A program made the translations under genes and the position numbers. Below, one piece after another: positions 42,309 through 50,919 of a stretch of DNA of 64,000 nt (within the stretch, counting starts at the first letter, position 1; every line of letters begins with the position of its first letter). The notes below the pieces were generated by a model that worked only from the letters and a program-made list of their open reading frames with translations, ran no database searches and had not been told where the DNA came from. This DNA is from Roseomonas gilardii (GTDB taxonomy: Bacteria > Pseudomonadota > Alphaproteobacteria > Acetobacterales > Acetobacteraceae), in assembly GCF_001941945.1 (NCBI RefSeq), contig NZ_CP015583.1, positions 3,417,501 through 3,481,500 of the forward strand, written 5' to 3'.

Positions 42309-44104
42309 GACCGGCCCGGCAGCACCGAGCTTGCGACCTGTCGGAAGGTGTCCCTGATGACGCTGCCCAGTTCCGGCTCGCCCGCCATCGAGCGGGTGAA
42401 GGCCAGCGCCTGCTTCAGCGTGATATGCGGCGGCAGCGGCGGCACGTTGCCATCGGCGCGGAACTCCACCACCACCGGGCGGTCGGAGGCGAAGGCTTCC
42501 TCCCAGGCCGCGCCGATCTGCTCCGGATCATGCACCTCGATGCCCCTGAGCCCGATCATCTCGGCGAAGCGGGCATAGGCAACGTCGGGGATGTCCTGCG
42601 TCGTCAGGTATTTCGGGTCGCCCTCCATCACCCGCTGCTCCCAGGTCACCTGGTTCAGATCGCGGTTGTTCAGCACCATGGCGACGAATTTCGGCGTTTC
42701 CCACTGCTTCCAGTACTTGGCCACGGTGATCAGCTCGGCCATGCCGTTCATCTGGAAGGCGCCGTCACCGCAGATGGCCAGGACCGGGCGGCGCGGATGG
42801 GCGAACTTGGCCCCGATGGCATAGGGCATGCCCGAGCCCATCGTGGCGAGGCCGCCGGACAGCGAGGCCATCATGCCGCGCCGCATCTTCACGTCGCGCG
42901 CATACCAGTTGGTGTGGGAGCCGGAATCGCCGGTGATGATCACCCCGTCCGGCAGGCGCGGCGACAGCTCCCAGAAGATGCGCTGCGGGTTGATCGGATC
43001 GGCCGGCTGCATGGCCCGGTCCTTCAGGGTCTCCCACCAGCCGGCGATGTCCTTGGCGATCGTGTCGCGCCAGGAGGTGTCGGTCTTCTGCTCCAGCATC
43101 GGCAGCAGCGCGCGCAACGTCGCCGCCGCATCGCCTTCCAGGTTCACCTCCATCGGATAGCGGATGGAGAGGTTCCGTGCCTGCATGTCGATCTGCACGC
43201 CGCGCGCCGCGCCTTCCTTCGGCAGGAACTCCGAATAGGGGAAGGAGGAGCCCACCATCAGCAGCGTGTCGCAGCCCTGCATCAGGTTCCAGCTCGGCTT
43301 CGTGCCCAGCAGGCCGATGGAGCCGGTGACCCAGGGCAGGTCATCCGGCAGCGCCGCCTTGCCCAGCAGCGCCTTGGCCGCCCCGGCCTGGAGCCTGTCG
43401 GCCACGGCGATCACCTCGTCGGTGGCCTCCAGCGCCCCGGCGCCGACCAGCATGGCGACCTTCTTGCCGCTGTTCAGCACCTCCGCCGCGCGTTCCAGCG
43501 TCGCCGCGCCGGGGATGACGCGCGGCGCGGAATAGCCGCTGCCCGAGGGCACGATCCCGTGCGCGCGCGGCAGGTCCTCGACGGCCGGGAGATCCTGCAG
43601 GTCGTTGGGGAAGATCAACGCCGTGACTGCGCGCTCCCCCATGGCGATGCGCATGGCACGGTCGATCAGGTGGCGGATCTGCGCCGGCACCATCGCCGTC
43701 TGCACAAAGGAGCCCGCGACATCCTTGAACAGCGCCTGGAGGTCGATCTCCTGCTGGAAATGCCCGCCCAGCGCCGTGCGCGCCTGCTGCCCGACCAGGG
43801 CGAGCACGGGCTGATGGTCGGCACGCGCGTCATAGAGGCCGTTCAGCAGATGCACCGCGCCGGGGCCGGAGGTCGCGATGCAGACGCCGACCTCGCCGGT
43901 GAACTTGGCGTGGGCGCCGGCCATGAAGGCCGCCATCTCCTCGTGCCGCGCCTGGACGAAGTCGATCTTCCGCTCAGGAATCTCGTTGTGCCGCGCGAGG
44001 CCGCCGATCAGCCCGTTGATGCCGTCGCCGGGATAGCCGAAGACCCGGCGCACCCCCCATTCGCGCAGCCGCTCCCAGACCTGGTCGCCCACTGTCTTCG
44101 CCAT
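42305..44104 (-). CDS. Thiamine-pyrophosphate-dependent enzyme (pyruvate oxidase/acetolactate synthase-like)
   Basis: 599 aa with the three-domain POX/ALS architecture: N-terminal PYR domain with catalytic Glu E55 (RHEEMAAFMAG), central domain with DADH-type remnants, and C-terminal PP domain with GDGAFQMNGMAELITV ... NN (about 442-475). ATG 44104 is preceded by AAGGAAAG; the frame to 44236 lacks family sequence. The reaction (oxidase, decarboxylase or carboligase) cannot be read. It starts the five-gene redox operon and lies 141 nt after rhaI, so read-through from rhaDI is possible. Confidence 0.82.
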   Translation of the reverse strand: MAKTVGDQVWERLREWGVRRVFGYPGDGINGLIGGLARHNEIPERKIDFVQARHEEMAAFMAGAHAKFTGEVGVCIATSGPGAVHLLNGLYDARADHQPVLALVGQQARTALGGHFQQEIDLQALFKDVAGSFVQTAMVPAQIRHLIDRAMRIAMGERAVTALIFPNDLQDLPAVEDLPRAHGIVPSGSGYSAPRVIPGAATLERAAEVLNSGKKVAMLVGAGALEATDEVIAVADRLQAGAAKALLGKAALPDDLPWVTGSIGLLGTKPSWNLMQGCDTLLMVGSSFPYSEFLPKEGAARGVQIDMQARNLSIRYPMEVNLEGDAAATLRALLPMLEQKTDTSWRDTIAKDIAGWWETLKDRAMQPADPINPQRIFWELSPRLPDGVIITGDSGSHTNWYARDVKMRRGMMASLSGGLATMGSGMPYAIGAKFAHPRRPVLAICGDGAFQMNGMAELITVAKYWKQWETPKFVAMVLNNRDLNQVTWEQRVMEGDPKYLTTQDIPDVAYARFAEMIGLRGIEVHDPEQIGAAWEEAFASDRPVVVEFRADGNVPPLPPHITLKQALAFTRSMAGEPELGSVIRDTFRQVASSVLPGRS

Positions 44105-44245
44105 GACGCCGCTTTCCTTTTCATGAAATTCTGGAAAGTTCTGCGGCGAAACGGAACGGACACGCCGCGAATTACGGCGTTTGAACGTGCCGGCGCGGGA
44201 TCTGTTGCCTGTGCGCGGCTGTCGATGCGGTGACACAGCGTTCCA

Positions 44246-45562
44246 TCAGACGATGCCACCTCCGCCACCACGCCGGACGGGGCGGCGGGCGGCGCGGTCC
44301 TGGCGGTAGCCGCTGGCGCGATAGGCCGCGACCGGGTCGATGGCCGCGCCCTTGCGCTGCCGCACCATGGCCAGGATCGGCGAGACATCCGTCTGGAAAG
44401 ACTGCTTCAGCAGGCGGTGCGCCATCAGCGCGTCGTTCGCCTCCTGATACGCGGCCAGCGCGGCGCGGTCCACGAGCAGCGCCTGGGCATAGGCGCGCTG
44501 GATCTCCAGGGCCGACCCGATCAGGCTTTCGATCGGGTCGGTGACATTGTGCGACTGGTCGATCATGTAGGCGGGCGGCCGGTCGAAGGCCCCCGCCGCC
44601 CCGGCATCCACCAGCTCGTTGAAGACCAGGAAGAGCCGGAAGGGGTCGATCGAGCCGCTGTCCAGGTCGTCGTCGCCATACTTGGAATCGTTGAAGTGGA
44701 AACCGGCGAGGCGCTTCGCGTGCACCAGCCGCGCCACGATCATCTCGATGTTCACGTTCGGCGCGTGGTGGCCGAGATCGACGAGGCAGCGCGCCTGCGG
44801 CCCGATCTCCTGCGCCGCCAGCAGCGAGGAGCCCCAGTCCTGGATCACCGTGGCATAGAAGGCGGGCTCGCAGAGCTTGTGCTCCAGGAAGAGCGACCAG
44901 TCCGGCGGCAGCGCGGCGGCGATCTGCCGGACGCTGCCGATATAGCGCTCATAGGCCCCGCGCAGGTTCGACTGCCCAGGGAAGTTGGCGCCGTCGCCGA
45001 TCCAGATCGTCAGCGCCTTGCTGCCCAGCGCCTCGCCCGCGCGGATGCAGGCGATGTTGTGCGCCACGGCCTGGGCCCGCACCGCAGGATCGGTGTGCGA
45101 CAGGCTGCCGAACTTGTAGGAAAGCGGATGGTCCGGATGATCCGGGTGGTCCTGGAAGGTGTTCGAGTTCACCGCGTCGAAGCACAGGCCCAGCCCCTCC
45201 GCCTCGGCCCGCAGCGCGGCATGGTCCGCGACCTCGTCCCAGGGGAAGTGCAGCGAGACGCCGGGGGTGGCGCCCGTCAGCGCCTGCACCACGGCGCAGT
45301 CCTCCAGCCGGTCGCGCAGGCTGGCCGGCTCGCCCCCGCCGGGGAAGCGCGCGAAGCGCGTGCCGCCCGTGCCCGTGCCCCAGGAGGGCAGCGCCACGGC
45401 GAAGCCCGCGAGCCGCTCCGCCACCGCCTCGATGTCGATGCCGCGCGCCGCCAGCTTCCCGCCCAGCCATTCATAGTCGCGCGCCGTCTCGGCCTCCAGC
45501 GCGCGGTTGCATTCCGCGCGGAACGCCTCGTCCACCGGACGGACCCTCATGATCTGGTTCAT
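44246..45562 (-). CDS. rhaI: L-rhamnose isomerase, RhaI type
   Basis: 438 aa xylose-isomerase-like TIM barrel that converts L-rhamnose to L-rhamnulose, of the type found in rhizobia and Bacteroidetes/actinobacteria rather than E. coli RhaA. Metal-site residues are seen in FLEHKLCEPAFY, LVDLGHHAPNVNIE and GFHFNDSKYGDDDLD; substrate region GVSLHFPWD. ATG 45562 has GGGAGGGGACGGGA before it. 31 nt downstream of rhaD in the same direction. Confidence 0.92.
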   Translation of the reverse strand: MNQIMRVRPVDEAFRAECNRALEAETARDYEWLGGKLAARGIDIEAVAERLAGFAVALPSWGTGTGGTRFARFPGGGEPASLRDRLEDCAVVQALTGATPGVSLHFPWDEVADHAALRAEAEGLGLCFDAVNSNTFQDHPDHPDHPLSYKFGSLSHTDPAVRAQAVAHNIACIRAGEALGSKALTIWIGDGANFPGQSNLRGAYERYIGSVRQIAAALPPDWSLFLEHKLCEPAFYATVIQDWGSSLLAAQEIGPQARCLVDLGHHAPNVNIEMIVARLVHAKRLAGFHFNDSKYGDDDLDSGSIDPFRLFLVFNELVDAGAAGAFDRPPAYMIDQSHNVTDPIESLIGSALEIQRAYAQALLVDRAALAAYQEANDALMAHRLLKQSFQTDVSPILAMVRQRKGAAIDPVAAYRASGYRQDRAARRPVRRGGGGGIV

Positions 45563-45593
45563 TCCCGTCCCCTCCCTCGCGCCTGTCCCGACC

Positions 45594-47720
45594 TTAGCGG
45601 GTGAAGGCGGGCGCATGGCCCGCATCCACGTTCAGGATGTTGCCGGTGGACTTGCCGGACCGCGCCTCCGCGGCGAAGAAGGCGATGGCCTCGGCGATAT
45701 CCTCAGGAAAGACGCCGCGCTTGAGCAGCGAGCGCTCGATATAGACCTTCTCCAGATCCTCCCGCGTCGTCCCGTTGGAGGCGGCGCGCTGGTCGCCCCA
45801 TTCCCCCTGCCAGATGCGCGAACCGCGCAGCACCGCATCCGGGTTCACCACATTGGCACGGATGCCGTGCGGCGCGCCTTCCAGCGCGAGACAGCGGGCG
45901 AGGTGCAGTTCCGAGGCCTTGGCGACGCAATAGGCCGAGGCGCCCGGCGAGGCCACCATGGCGTTCTTGGAGGCCACCAGCACGATGGAGCCGCCCGTGC
46001 CCTGCGCCCGCATCAGCCGAAAGGCCTCCCGCGTCACCAGGAAATAGCCGGTGGCGAGGATCGAGAGGTTGCGATCCCAGAGTTCCAGGCTCGTCTCCTC
46101 GATCGGCGCGGCGGAAGCGATGCCGGCATTGGAGACGCAGATATCGACGCCGCCGAAAGCCAGCGCGGCCTCGGCATAGAGGGCCTGGACCGCTTCCTCC
46201 CGCGTCACGTCCACCCAGGCCGAGGCCACGGCATCGGCGCCATGGCTGCGGCGCAGCGCCGCCTCGGCCTCCGCCAGCGCGTCGCGGTCGATGTCGCAGA
46301 GCACGATGCAGGCGCCCTCATCCGCCAGGCGGCGCGCCGTGGCCATGCCGATGCCGCCCGCGCCGCCGGTGATCAGCGCCACCTTGCCGGCCAGCGCCTT
46401 CGGCCTCGGCATGCGTGCGAGCTTCGCCTCCTCCAGCAGCCAGTACTCGATGTCGAAGGCTTCCTGCTCCGGCAGGCCGCGATAGGCGGAGACGGTGGAG
46501 GCGCCGCGCATCACGTTGATGGCGTTGGTATAGAACTCGCCCGCGATGCGCGCCGTCGCCTTGTCAGCGGCGAAGGTGATCATGCCCACACCCGGCACCA
46601 GATAGACCACCGGGTTCGGGTCGCGCATCGCCGGGCTGTCCGGGCGCCGGCAGCGTTCGTAATAGGCGGCATAGCCTTCGCGATAGGCGGCGATGGCCGG
46701 CTCCAGGCGCGGCAGCAACTCCTCCAGCCCCTCCCGCGCCGGATCGAACTCCAGCACCAGCGGCGCGATCTTGGTGCGCAGGAAATGGTCGGGGCAGGAG
46801 GTGCCCAGCGGCGCCAGTTCCGCCAGGGCCTGCGAGCCCACGAATTCCAGCACCGCCGGGCTGTCGTCGAAATGCCCGATGCGGGTGGGCGTGGCGCCGC
46901 CATGGTCGCGCCCCGCGATCAACCCACGGATCCGGGGCATCAGCGCTGCCACCAGGGCGCGCCGTTCCTCCCGCGGCAGGGCGGCCACCTTCCCGCCGCC
47001 GAAAGCGGGCCGCCCCTGGGATTGCAGCGTCAGCCAGTCGATCGCCCGGTTGATCGTGCCGATCGTGGTCTCGTAGCACTCCCGCTGCGTCTCGCCCCAG
47101 GTGAAGAGCCCGTGCGCCTCCAGGATCACGCCCTTCGCCCGGGGATTCTCTACCACGAAGCGCTGTAGCCACAGCCCCAGTTCGAAGCCCGGGCGCCGCC
47201 AGGGAATCCAGCCGATCGTGTCGCCGAAGATCTCCTGCGTCAGGCGTTGACTGTCGGCCGAGGCGGCGATGGCGATGATCGCGTCCGGATGCACGTGATC
47301 GACATGCGGCCAGGGGATCAGCCCGTGCAGCGGCGTGTCGATCGAGGTCGCACGCGGGTTCAGGTTGAAGGTCAGATGGGGATAGAGCGCCACTATCGCA
47401 TCCTCCCGCTCCGGCCCCCCGTAGAGATCCGGCAGCCGCAGCAGGCGGTCCTGGTAGAGCGTGGCGAAGCCGTCGAGCTTCATCGTGCCGATATCACCGC
47501 CCGAGCCCTTCACCCAGAGCACCGTCACCGTCTCGCCCGTCAGGGGATCGCGCATCGGGATCTTCGAGGAGGTGTTGCCGCCGCCGTAGTTGGTGACGCG
47601 CTTGTCGGAACCGAGCAGGTTCGAGCGGTAGAGCAGCTCCTCCTCCGGCGCCAGGGTCGCGGCATGCGCGGCGTCCCAGCGGTTCTCCAGCAGGGGAGCG
47701 ATGGGGGTGACGGTGTTCAT
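45594..47720 (-). CDS. rhaD: RhaD, bifunctional rhamnulose-1-phosphate aldolase / short-chain dehydrogenase
   Basis: 708 aa fusion. The N-terminal class II aldolase domain (about 40-390: NYGGGNTSSKIP, HVDHVHPDA with metal His, and VILEAHGLFTWG) splits rhamnulose-1-P into DHAP and L-lactaldehyde. The C-terminal SDR domain (about 425-708: GKVALITGGAGGIGMATA, VSNAGIASAAPIEE, SAYCVAKASELHLARC) oxidises lactaldehyde to lactate. AGGGAGG precedes ATG 47720; the 20 extra codons upstream run into the operator. First gene of the leftward rha operon, divergent from rhaR. Confidence 0.95.
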   Translation of the reverse strand: MNTVTPIAPLLENRWDAAHAATLAPEEELLYRSNLLGSDKRVTNYGGGNTSSKIPMRDPLTGETVTVLWVKGSGGDIGTMKLDGFATLYQDRLLRLPDLYGGPEREDAIVALYPHLTFNLNPRATSIDTPLHGLIPWPHVDHVHPDAIIAIAASADSQRLTQEIFGDTIGWIPWRRPGFELGLWLQRFVVENPRAKGVILEAHGLFTWGETQRECYETTIGTINRAIDWLTLQSQGRPAFGGGKVAALPREERRALVAALMPRIRGLIAGRDHGGATPTRIGHFDDSPAVLEFVGSQALAELAPLGTSCPDHFLRTKIAPLVLEFDPAREGLEELLPRLEPAIAAYREGYAAYYERCRRPDSPAMRDPNPVVYLVPGVGMITFAADKATARIAGEFYTNAINVMRGASTVSAYRGLPEQEAFDIEYWLLEEAKLARMPRPKALAGKVALITGGAGGIGMATARRLADEGACIVLCDIDRDALAEAEAALRRSHGADAVASAWVDVTREEAVQALYAEAALAFGGVDICVSNAGIASAAPIEETSLELWDRNLSILATGYFLVTREAFRLMRAQGTGGSIVLVASKNAMVASPGASAYCVAKASELHLARCLALEGAPHGIRANVVNPDAVLRGSRIWQGEWGDQRAASNGTTREDLEKVYIERSLLKRGVFPEDIAEAIAFFAAEARSGKSTGNILNVDAGHAPAFTR

Positions 47721-47773
47721 GGTGCCTCCCTGGACGCGGTTGTCGGCCCGCTTCCGGATGCAGGCTTCCATAT

Positions 47774-47819
47774 CGATCATAAACGATCAAGTCCAATCCA
47801 ATTCGACCGATTTTGATCG
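47774..47819. promoter_or_regulatory. Repeat-rich divergent operator of rhaDI / rhaR
   Basis: CGATCA occurs at 47774-47779 and again at 47784-47789 (10-bp phase, one helical turn), and its inverted copy TGATCG at 47814-47819. The 46-nt block lies in the 167-nt gap between rhaD and rhaR, and is AT-rich compared with its surroundings. DeoR-family repressors commonly bind such direct/inverted repeats. Binding by the adjacent DeoR protein is inferred. Confidence 0.6.
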
Positions 47820-47887
47820 AGCGCCCTTGACGCCCTTCCGGCCGCGCCCTTAGCTGTCCGCTCGACCTCCCAGGGAAGGACCGGCGG

Positions 47888-48691
47888 GTGCTGGAGCGGG
47901 AACGTCAGCGGCTGATCCTCAAGACGGCAGAGGAGCGCAGCGTGGTCAGCGTGACCGATCTCTGCGACCTGCTCGGCGCCTCCGAGGCCACCATCCGCCG
48001 CGACATCGTGGCCATGGCCGAGCGCGGCGAGATCCGCCGCGTGCGTGGCGGCGTGGAGGCGCTGGAGCCGCGCTACCAGCCGCAGCTCGTCGGCCGCCCC
48101 TTCGCCGTGAGCCAGGAGGTGCAGGCGCCGCAGAAACGCGCCATCGCGCGCGTGGCCGCCGGCATGATGCGGCGCGGCGAGAGCATCATCATCGGCGCCG
48201 GCAGCACCACCTATTGCCTCGCGGAGTTCCTGGAAGGGACGAGCCTCGACATCCTGACCAGCTCCTTCCCGCTCGCCAGCCATCTCGTCGCGCAGAGCCG
48301 CAACCGCATCACCCTGCCCGGCGGCCCCGTCTATCGCGAGCAGGGGATCGTGCTCAGCCCCTTCGAGAGCGACGTGGCGCGGCATTTCCGGGGCGAGCGG
48401 ATGTTCACCTCCTGCTACGGCCTGAACCGCTTCGGCCTGATGGAGAACGACCCGCTGATCGTGCAGTCGCAGATCCGCCTGATGGCCAGCGCCGAGACGG
48501 TGGTGGTGCTGGCCGACAGCCGCAAGCTGCGCCAGCAATCCTCGATGATCGTGGTGGAGCCTGGGCGGATCGGCACGCTGATCACCGACTGGGAAGCCCG
48601 TCCGGAGGAGCTGGAGCCGTTCCGGACCCTGGGCATCGAGATCATCCAGGCGGAACCGGGCCAGGAGGACGGGATCAGGCGGGTGGCCTAG
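47888..48691 (+). CDS. rhaR: DeoR family transcriptional regulator of rhamnose catabolism
   Basis: 267 aa. N-terminal DeoR HTH (about 1-58: ERQRLILKTAEERSVVSVTD, LLGASEATIRRDI, RRVRGGVEAL) and a C-terminal DeoR sensor domain with IIGAGSTTYCLAEFL and VVLADSRKL. DeoR proteins sense phosphorylated sugars; by analogy with Rhizobium RhaR the inducer is likely a rhamnose intermediate. GTG start with AAGGA 10 nt upstream. Divergent from rhaDI and the first gene of rhaR-rhaM-kinase. Confidence 0.87.
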   Translation: MLERERQRLILKTAEERSVVSVTDLCDLLGASEATIRRDIVAMAERGEIRRVRGGVEALEPRYQPQLVGRPFAVSQEVQAPQKRAIARVAAGMMRRGESIIIGAGSTTYCLAEFLEGTSLDILTSSFPLASHLVAQSRNRITLPGGPVYREQGIVLSPFESDVARHFRGERMFTSCYGLNRFGLMENDPLIVQSQIRLMASAETVVVLADSRKLRQQSSMIVVEPGRIGTLITDWEARPEELEPFRTLGIEIIQAEPGQEDGIRRVA

Positions 48692-48808
48692 CGCCAACAC
48701 CGGCGAACGGGAGCAGGCCGCCGGCAGAGCGGCCGCTCCGGAACAGGGAACAGGAAACGGAACCATGACGGATGGCGCACGGCCCGCCGGATGGCAGGGG
48801 GCACGGCC

Positions 48809-49132
48809 ATGAGCGGCGATGGGAAGATCGCCTTCCGGATGCAGCTCAACCCCGGACAGGCGGCGGCCTACAAGGCGCGGCACGACGCGATCTGGCCGGA
48901 GCTCATCGCCCTGCTGCGGGCGTCCGGCATCGGCGACTACAGCATCTTCCTGCATGAGCCGACGCAGAGCCTTTTCGCGGTGATGCGGCGCGCCCCGGAC
49001 CACCGCGCCGATCATCTGCCGGAGGAAGCGGTGATGCGCCGCTGGTGGCGGCACATGGCCGATATCATGGCCACGGACGCCACCGGCGCCCCGCTCGCCG
49101 AGCCTCTGCCCCTGATGTTCCACATGGACTGA
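48809..49132 (+). CDS. rhaM: L-rhamnose mutarotase
   Basis: 107 aa, close to the 104 aa of E. coli RhaM. It speeds alpha/beta interconversion of L-rhamnose so the isomerase gets its preferred anomer. Conserved features: FRMQLNPGQAAAYKARHDAIW with the catalytic-site His, IFLHEP, and the WWRHMADIM helix. ATG 48809 has AGGGGG 7 nt upstream; ATG 48791 is an alternative. In Rhizobium the homologue is called RhaU. Four nt before the kinase gene. Confidence 0.92.
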   Translation: MSGDGKIAFRMQLNPGQAAAYKARHDAIWPELIALLRASGIGDYSIFLHEPTQSLFAVMRRAPDHRADHLPEEAVMRRWWRHMADIMATDATGAPLAEPLPLMFHMD

Positions 49133-49136
49133 GCCC

Positions 49137-50678
49137 ATGCCCGGCGAATGGCCCCCTGGCGAAAACTTCCCTGGCAAAAACTTCCCTGGCGGATGGACCC
49201 CGGGGCGGCTGCTGGCCGTGCTCGATATCGGCAAGAGCAACGCCAAGCTGGTTCTGCTCGACCCGCTGAGCGGCCGGGAACTCGCCCTTCGGCAGAAGCC
49301 GAACGCGCCGCGCGAGGATGGCCCGCTGCGCCAGCTCGACCTGCCCGGGCTGGAGGACTGGCTGCTGCGGACGCTGTCCGGCCTGCCGGAACGCGGCCGC
49401 ATCGCCGCTATCCTGCCGGTGGCCCATGGCGCGGCCGCCGTGCTGCTCGATGGGGAGGGCGAGCCCCTGCTGGCGCCCGACTACGAGGACCCGGCCCTGT
49501 CGGGGGAGGACGTGGCCTACGAGGCCCTGCGCGATCCCTTCGGCGCCACCCTGTCGCCTTCCCTGCCGGCGGGGCTCAACCTGGGGCGCCAGATCCATTT
49601 CGTGCAGCACCGCCTGCCGGAGATCTTCGCCCGCACCGCCGCGATCCTGCCCTATCCGCAATACTGGGCCTACCGGCTCTGCGGCGTCGCGGCCAGCGAG
49701 GTCACCTCGCTCGGCTGCCACACGGATCTGTGGCAGCCGGCGCAGGCCCGCTTCTCCGGGATGGCCATCGGCCAGGGCTGGGAAAGGCTCTTCCCGCCAC
49801 TGCGGTCCGCCGGTGCCGTGCTGGGCCGGCTGCGGCCCGCCCTCGCCGACCGCTGCGGCCTGCCGGGGGACTGCGCGGTGCTCTGCGGCCTTCATGATTC
49901 CAACGCCTCCTACCTGGCCCATCTGACGCATCGCGCGGCGGCGGAGCCCTTCGCCGTCGTGTCCTCCGGCACCTGGACCGTGCTGATGGCGCGCGGCACC
50001 CCCGCCTCCGCCCTGCGGCCGGAGCGGGACATGCTGGCCAATGTGGATGCGTGGGGCGGGCTGGTCGGCACCGCCCGCTTCATGGGCGGGCGGGAGTACC
50101 GGGCCGTGGCCGGCCCGGATGCCCCGCCGCCCGGCGAGGCGGACCTGTTCCATGTCCTCGACGAGGGGGCCTGTGTGCTGCCGGGCTTCGCCGGGGGCGG
50201 CGCCTTTCCGGGCCGCCATGGCGCGGTGCTGCGGGCCGGAAGGCTGGACGGCGCGGGCCGCAGCGCCCTGGCCAGCCTCTATCTGGCGCTGCTGACGGAC
50301 CTGTCGCTCGGCCTGCTGCACGCCGCCGGCGACGTGGTGGTGGACGGCCCCCTGGCCCGCGACCCGCTCTACCCCGCGCTTCTCGCGGCGCTGCGGCCCG
50401 GTTCGCGCCTGCTGCGCTGCCCGGACAGCGCGGGGGCGGTCGCCGGGGCGCGTTGCCTCGTCCTGGGCCGGAAGGCACCGCCGCCCGTGCCCGAGGAGGT
50501 TCCGCCGCCCGCCTGGGCGGCCCGGGTCCGCGCGGCGCGTCGGCGCTGGCAGCGGGCTCTGGCAGGCCCCGGGGATACGGCCGGCCCCATCGGGCACATC
50601 GCCTTGCCCAAGGCCCCGCCCCTGTCCCTACCCCTGGCGGAATCCGTCCCTCCCGCGACGCCGGGCGGCATGATCTGA
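49137..50678 (+). CDS. rhaB: Rhamnulokinase, FGGY family
   Basis: 513 aa sugar kinase (RhaK in rhizobia) phosphorylating L-rhamnulose at O-1. FGGY features: first phosphate loop LAVLDIGKSNAKLVLLD (26-42), CGLHDSNASYLAHL near the substrate/ATP interface, SSGTWTVLMARG adenosine region, and VDGPLARDPLY near the C terminus. An unusual 24-residue Pro/Gly/Asn-rich N-terminal extension carries a short tandem repeat. A GTG at V28 would remove it. Family is certain; rhamnulose as substrate is from context (rhaM, rhaR, rhaI, rhaD). Confidence 0.85.
   Translation: MPGEWPPGENFPGKNFPGGWTPGRLLAVLDIGKSNAKLVLLDPLSGRELALRQKPNAPREDGPLRQLDLPGLEDWLLRTLSGLPERGRIAAILPVAHGAAAVLLDGEGEPLLAPDYEDPALSGEDVAYEALRDPFGATLSPSLPAGLNLGRQIHFVQHRLPEIFARTAAILPYPQYWAYRLCGVAASEVTSLGCHTDLWQPAQARFSGMAIGQGWERLFPPLRSAGAVLGRLRPALADRCGLPGDCAVLCGLHDSNASYLAHLTHRAAAEPFAVVSSGTWTVLMARGTPASALRPERDMLANVDAWGGLVGTARFMGGREYRAVAGPDAPPPGEADLFHVLDEGACVLPGFAGGGAFPGRHGAVLRAGRLDGAGRSALASLYLALLTDLSLGLLHAAGDVVVDGPLARDPLYPALLAALRPGSRLLRCPDSAGAVAGARCLVLGRKAPPPVPEEVPPPAWAARVRAARRRWQRALAGPGDTAGPIGHIALPKAPPLSLPLAESVPPATPGGMI
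49151..49195 (+). repeat. 15-bp tandem repeat in the kinase N terminus
   Basis: CCCTGGCGAAAACTT (49151-49165) is followed by CCCTGGCAAAAACTT (49166-49180) with one difference, then a diverged third copy beginning CCCTGGCGG. In frame, coding for PGENF-PGKNF-PGGW. Copy-number change would alter the N terminus by five residues without a frameshift. Confidence 0.65.
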
Positions 50679-50750
50679 ACCTTCCACGCCCCGGGTGGCC
50701 GCTGCCCTGCCCCGGCGAAAGGGCGGCGGCGGAATTCCCGCGGCAACGGC

Positions 50751-50779
50751 TTGGCACTCCGCTCCCAACTACCTAGCTT
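50751..50779 (+). promoter_or_regulatory. Sigma-70-type promoter for the small ORF
   Basis: TTGGCA (50751-50756) and TAGCTT (50774-50779) at the optimal 17-nt spacing, about 140 nt before the TTG start of the small gene. The leader between them would be about 130 nt. Confidence 0.45.
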
Positions 50780-50888
50780 CCGCCGCAGGTGGGGGGGCAT
50801 CCCGCACCGTGACGGCTCCATGAGGGACCGCACGGTCAACAAGAATGGGGGGCGCCGCCGGATCAGGACCTCCTGCCGGCGCGCATGA

Positions 50889-50915
50889 TCCTCCACCCCA
50901 CCAAACCAAGGAGGA
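50889..50915 (+). promoter_or_regulatory. Possible Shine-Dalgarno-sequestering stem
   Basis: TCCTCC (50889-50894) is complementary to the ribosome-binding GGAGGA (50910-50915) of the small gene, with a 15-nt C/A-rich loop. If formed in mRNA it would hide the initiation site. Six base pairs only, so tentative. Confidence 0.3.
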
Positions 50916-50919
50916 AGAC

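Noticed and set aside
47721-47780. 20-codon extension of RhaD
   Set aside because: It lies over the operator repeats, and ATG 47720 has a good ribosome-binding site.
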